Shown here: positions 62,718 through 64,000 of the stretch, piece by piece
Position numbering within the stretch: position 1 is the first letter of the stretch
How the letters are laid out: every line of letters begins with the position of its first letter
NCBI GenBank assembly: GCA_019114415.1
Contig: DXFO01000003.1
Span: forward strand, 29,258-93,257
Reading direction: 5' to 3'
Source of the DNA: Candidatus Gemmiger faecavium
GTDB taxonomy: Bacteria > Bacillota > Clostridia > Oscillospirales > Ruminococcaceae
DNA length: 64,000 nucleotides
Translations under genes and position numbers: made by a program
The notes under the pieces: model-generated
The model's database searches: none
What the model saw: only the letters and a program-made list of their open reading frames with translations
What the model was told of the DNA's origin: nothing

Positions 62718-62762
62718 GGGCAAGGGGAGCAGATGAGCGCTGACGGCGGGAAATGGAGGATT

Positions 62763-63422
62763 TCAACCCTGCAACAGATCCTCCGGGATTCCGATGTCGG
62801 CGATGGTCAGCTGCCCGGCGTACAGCTTGCCCTGGCCGGTGAGCAGTCCGGGCTTGGCGCAGCTGAAGGTCACGGTCTCGTCTGCCTGTACCGCAATGCC
62901 CAAAACATCCCCCGTATCGCCGTGGATGCCCGAGGGAATGTCACAGGCCACCACCGGGACCCCGGCGGCATGGGCGGCGTTCATGGCTGCGATGGCCTGG
63001 GCAAAGGCTCCGCCCACGGGACGGTCCAGCCCCACACCGAACAGTGCATCCACGATGCAGGCAGTTCCGGGATCAATGGAACTGCCGTCGTAAGGCGTTA
63101 CAGTGCCGCCCAAGGCCAGCAGCTTTTCCTGCTCTGCGCGGGCATCGGCGGTCATTTTTTCGGGATTGCCCACAAAGCACACCCGGGCCTGTACGCCCCT
63201 TTCCAGCAGCTGCCAGGCACAGGCAAAACCGTCGCCGCCATTATTGCCCGGACCGCAGAAAACCAGGACAGGGCCGCTGCGCCCGGCTTCGGCCCGGCGG
63301 GAGAGCACTGCCTTGGTCACATGCCCTGCGGCGGTCTCCATCAGCTGCAGGGAGGGAATGCCCCGCTCCTGAATGGCAATACGGTCCATCTCTTTCATTT
63401 CCCGTGTGGTTTTGACGATCAT
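62763..63422 (-). CDS. nnrE: NAD(P)H-hydrate epimerase
   Basis: A 219-residue YjeF_N domain protein that interconverts R and S forms of hydrated NAD(P)H. The signature VFCGPGNNGGDGFACA, the GIPSLQLMETA opening, and DIPSGIHGDTGDV are present. The dehydratase (NnrD/YjeF_C) domain often fused in bacteria is absent, so a separate dehydratase must exist. The ATG at 63422 was chosen because the domain starts there; 47 upstream in-frame codons show no similarity. Confidence 0.92.
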   Translation of the reverse strand: MIVKTTREMKEMDRIAIQERGIPSLQLMETAAGHVTKAVLSRRAEAGRSGPVLVFCGPGNNGGDGFACAWQLLERGVQARVCFVGNPEKMTADARAEQEKLLALGGTVTPYDGSSIDPGTACIVDALFGVGLDRPVGGAFAQAIAAMNAAHAAGVPVVACDIPSGIHGDTGDVLGIAVQADETVTFSCAKPGLLTGQGKLYAGQLTIADIGIPEDLLQG

Positions 63423-63810
63423 AAGGAACCTTCTTTCTGTGCGGTTTTGGCAAACCTTGCTTTTGTGCTCCGTGCGCTTTCTGTGGGGTGACATAGGAAA
63501 ACAAAGGCGCAAAGCTATAATTATAAGACGGCGTCTGCCGCGTGATGGGGCTTTGCGTTCCACAAAGTGGCGTTTCGGCCCTCCGCCTTACATCTGCCGC
63601 CTTGCAGCGGCTTTGCGATGCTTTGCAGGTCTTTGCAGATTTATATCACTTGCGATTTGGCAATGTTCTTGCCATTACGGCTGCGCGGCGGTACGGCCAA
63701 TCTTTTCTCCAGTATAACACAACCGGCCCCGGCTGTCCCCGGTTTCCGTCCGGACACAAGAAAACCGGGACATCAGCCTGATGCAGCCGATGTCCCGGTT
63801 GTTGTATAAC
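63423..63810. other. Intergenic region between nnrE and the IS element
   Basis: 388 bp without a convincing gene. It has four copies of CTTTGC within about 95 bp (63552-63640), a TATAAT-like element near 63520, and a perfect 12-bp hairpin AACCGGGACATC/GATGTCCCGGTT (63763-63774 with 63789-63800). Read on the minus strand the hairpin is followed by TTTTCTT, so it may terminate a minus-strand gene beyond the window. Confidence 0.5.
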
Positions 63811-64000
63811 GAAAACCACTCGCTAGGCGAGTGGTTCAAAAGAAGACTATAGTCGATGCTGCAGAAAGAAAAAACTCCCTTTGCTATAATGGAAATGCGG
63901 TCTGCCAACTGCACAAGCCAAGCAAAGGGAGGTCATTCGGAGTGAACGACGTAAATAGTTTATCGCACACAAGCTGGAATTGCAAATATCATATAGTATT
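63811..64000 (+). mobile_element. IS200/IS605-type element, left part
   Basis: A subterminal 10-bp hairpin (63814-63823 with 63827-63836, loop TAG), a promoter-like TATAAT near 63885, a leader stem covering the ribosome site, and the tnpA start are in the order of IS200 elements. The exact left boundary and the right end are not visible. Confidence 0.8.
63942..64000 (+). CDS. tnpA: IS200-family transposase TnpA, N-terminus
   Basis: A GTG start nine bases after GGGAGG opens MNDVNSLSHTSWNCKYHIVF, the characteristic start of Y1 HUH transposases (LSHTxWNCKYHIVF). The gene leaves the window after 19 codons, so catalytic HUH and Tyr are not seen. An 11-bp stem (63875-63885 with 63921-63931) covers the ribosome site, a known device that keeps IS200 transposase translation low. 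Confidence 0.88.
   Translation, partial: MNDVNSLSHTSWNCKYHIV

Noticed and set aside
63542..63809. Overlapping 79-80-codon frames between nnrE and the IS element
   Set aside because: No ribosome site, Cys/Arg-rich shadow-like composition, and they run through the 63763-63800 hairpin.

Overview
The window looks like a chromosomal piece of a GC-rich, strictly anaerobic low-to-mid-size Firmicute. The best fit is a gut Oscillospiraceae (Ruminococcaceae) of the Gemmiger/Subdoligranulum/Faecalibacterium type. This is inferred from a PolC-type DNA polymerase III, a Phe T-box leader, a yybP-ykoY Mn riboswitch, a Spo0A-like regulator, a class I desulfoferrodoxin, the DUF512-der-plsY gene order, many GHKL/LytTR and ABC genes, and a mucin-directed M60 peptidase. 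No marker gene that would fix the genus is present.

Layout. 1-1.5 kb: end of an ABC exporter, an SLC13-like permease and tRNA-Tyr (all minus). 1.7-4.1 kb: LysR regulator and MATE pump. 4.2-8.4 kb: yceD-rpmF, then DUF512 radical SAM protein, der and plsY. 8.5-10.6 kb: hemW (minus) and a Bax-inhibitor-1 family protein. 10.7-14.5 kb: T-box controlled pheST. 14.6-17.6 kb: SCP2 protein, glnA, GNAT acetyltransferase, tRNA-Pro. 17.8-27.7 kb: an extracellular glycan/mucin module made of a membrane-anchored, domain-permuted GH3 glycosidase interrupted by one amber codon, a 1758-residue secreted M60 peptidase carrying a dockerin, two Fn3-like and F5/8-like modules, and a tail-anchored, possibly cohesin-bearing partner. 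27.8-33.4 kb: DUF975 membrane protein, desulfoferrodoxin, murC, an ECF sigma factor with a membrane anti-sigma-like partner. 33.4-37 kb: degV, then the O-acetylhomoserine route to methionine (metY-metA). 37.1-40.7 kb: P-type cation ATPase and mntP behind a Mn riboswitch (minus). 40.8-45 kb: HAD phosphatase, exonuclease with a zinc-ribbon-like tail, and a DUF6514-like/Spo0A-like/orphan kinase trio. 45.3-56.5 kb: the classical pyrH-frr-cdsA-dxr-rseP-ispG-polC block, with no uppS between frr and cdsA. 56.6-57.2 kb: six tRNAs (Gly, Val, Asp, Phe, Gly, Cys). 57.4-62.7 kb: LytTR response regulator, sensor-less GHKL kinase and two ABC exporter subunits (minus). 62.8-63.4 kb: nnrE. 63.8-64 kb: left end of an IS200/IS605-type element running off the window.

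The parts most worth following up are the dockerin-bearing M60 peptidase with its neighbouring anchored partner, the amber codon inside the GH3 gene in a window where no other gene I could read ends in TAG, a 12-bp direct repeat with 21-bp period (a LytTR-type operator) directly upstream of the ABC exporter pair, a Mn riboswitch transcript that may extend into a P-type ATPase, and a leader hairpin with a U-run upstream of degV. Most other genes are ordinary housekeeping genes. Promoters are called by eye from -35/-10 matches and spacing, and terminators from stem plus T-run; none has been scored by software.
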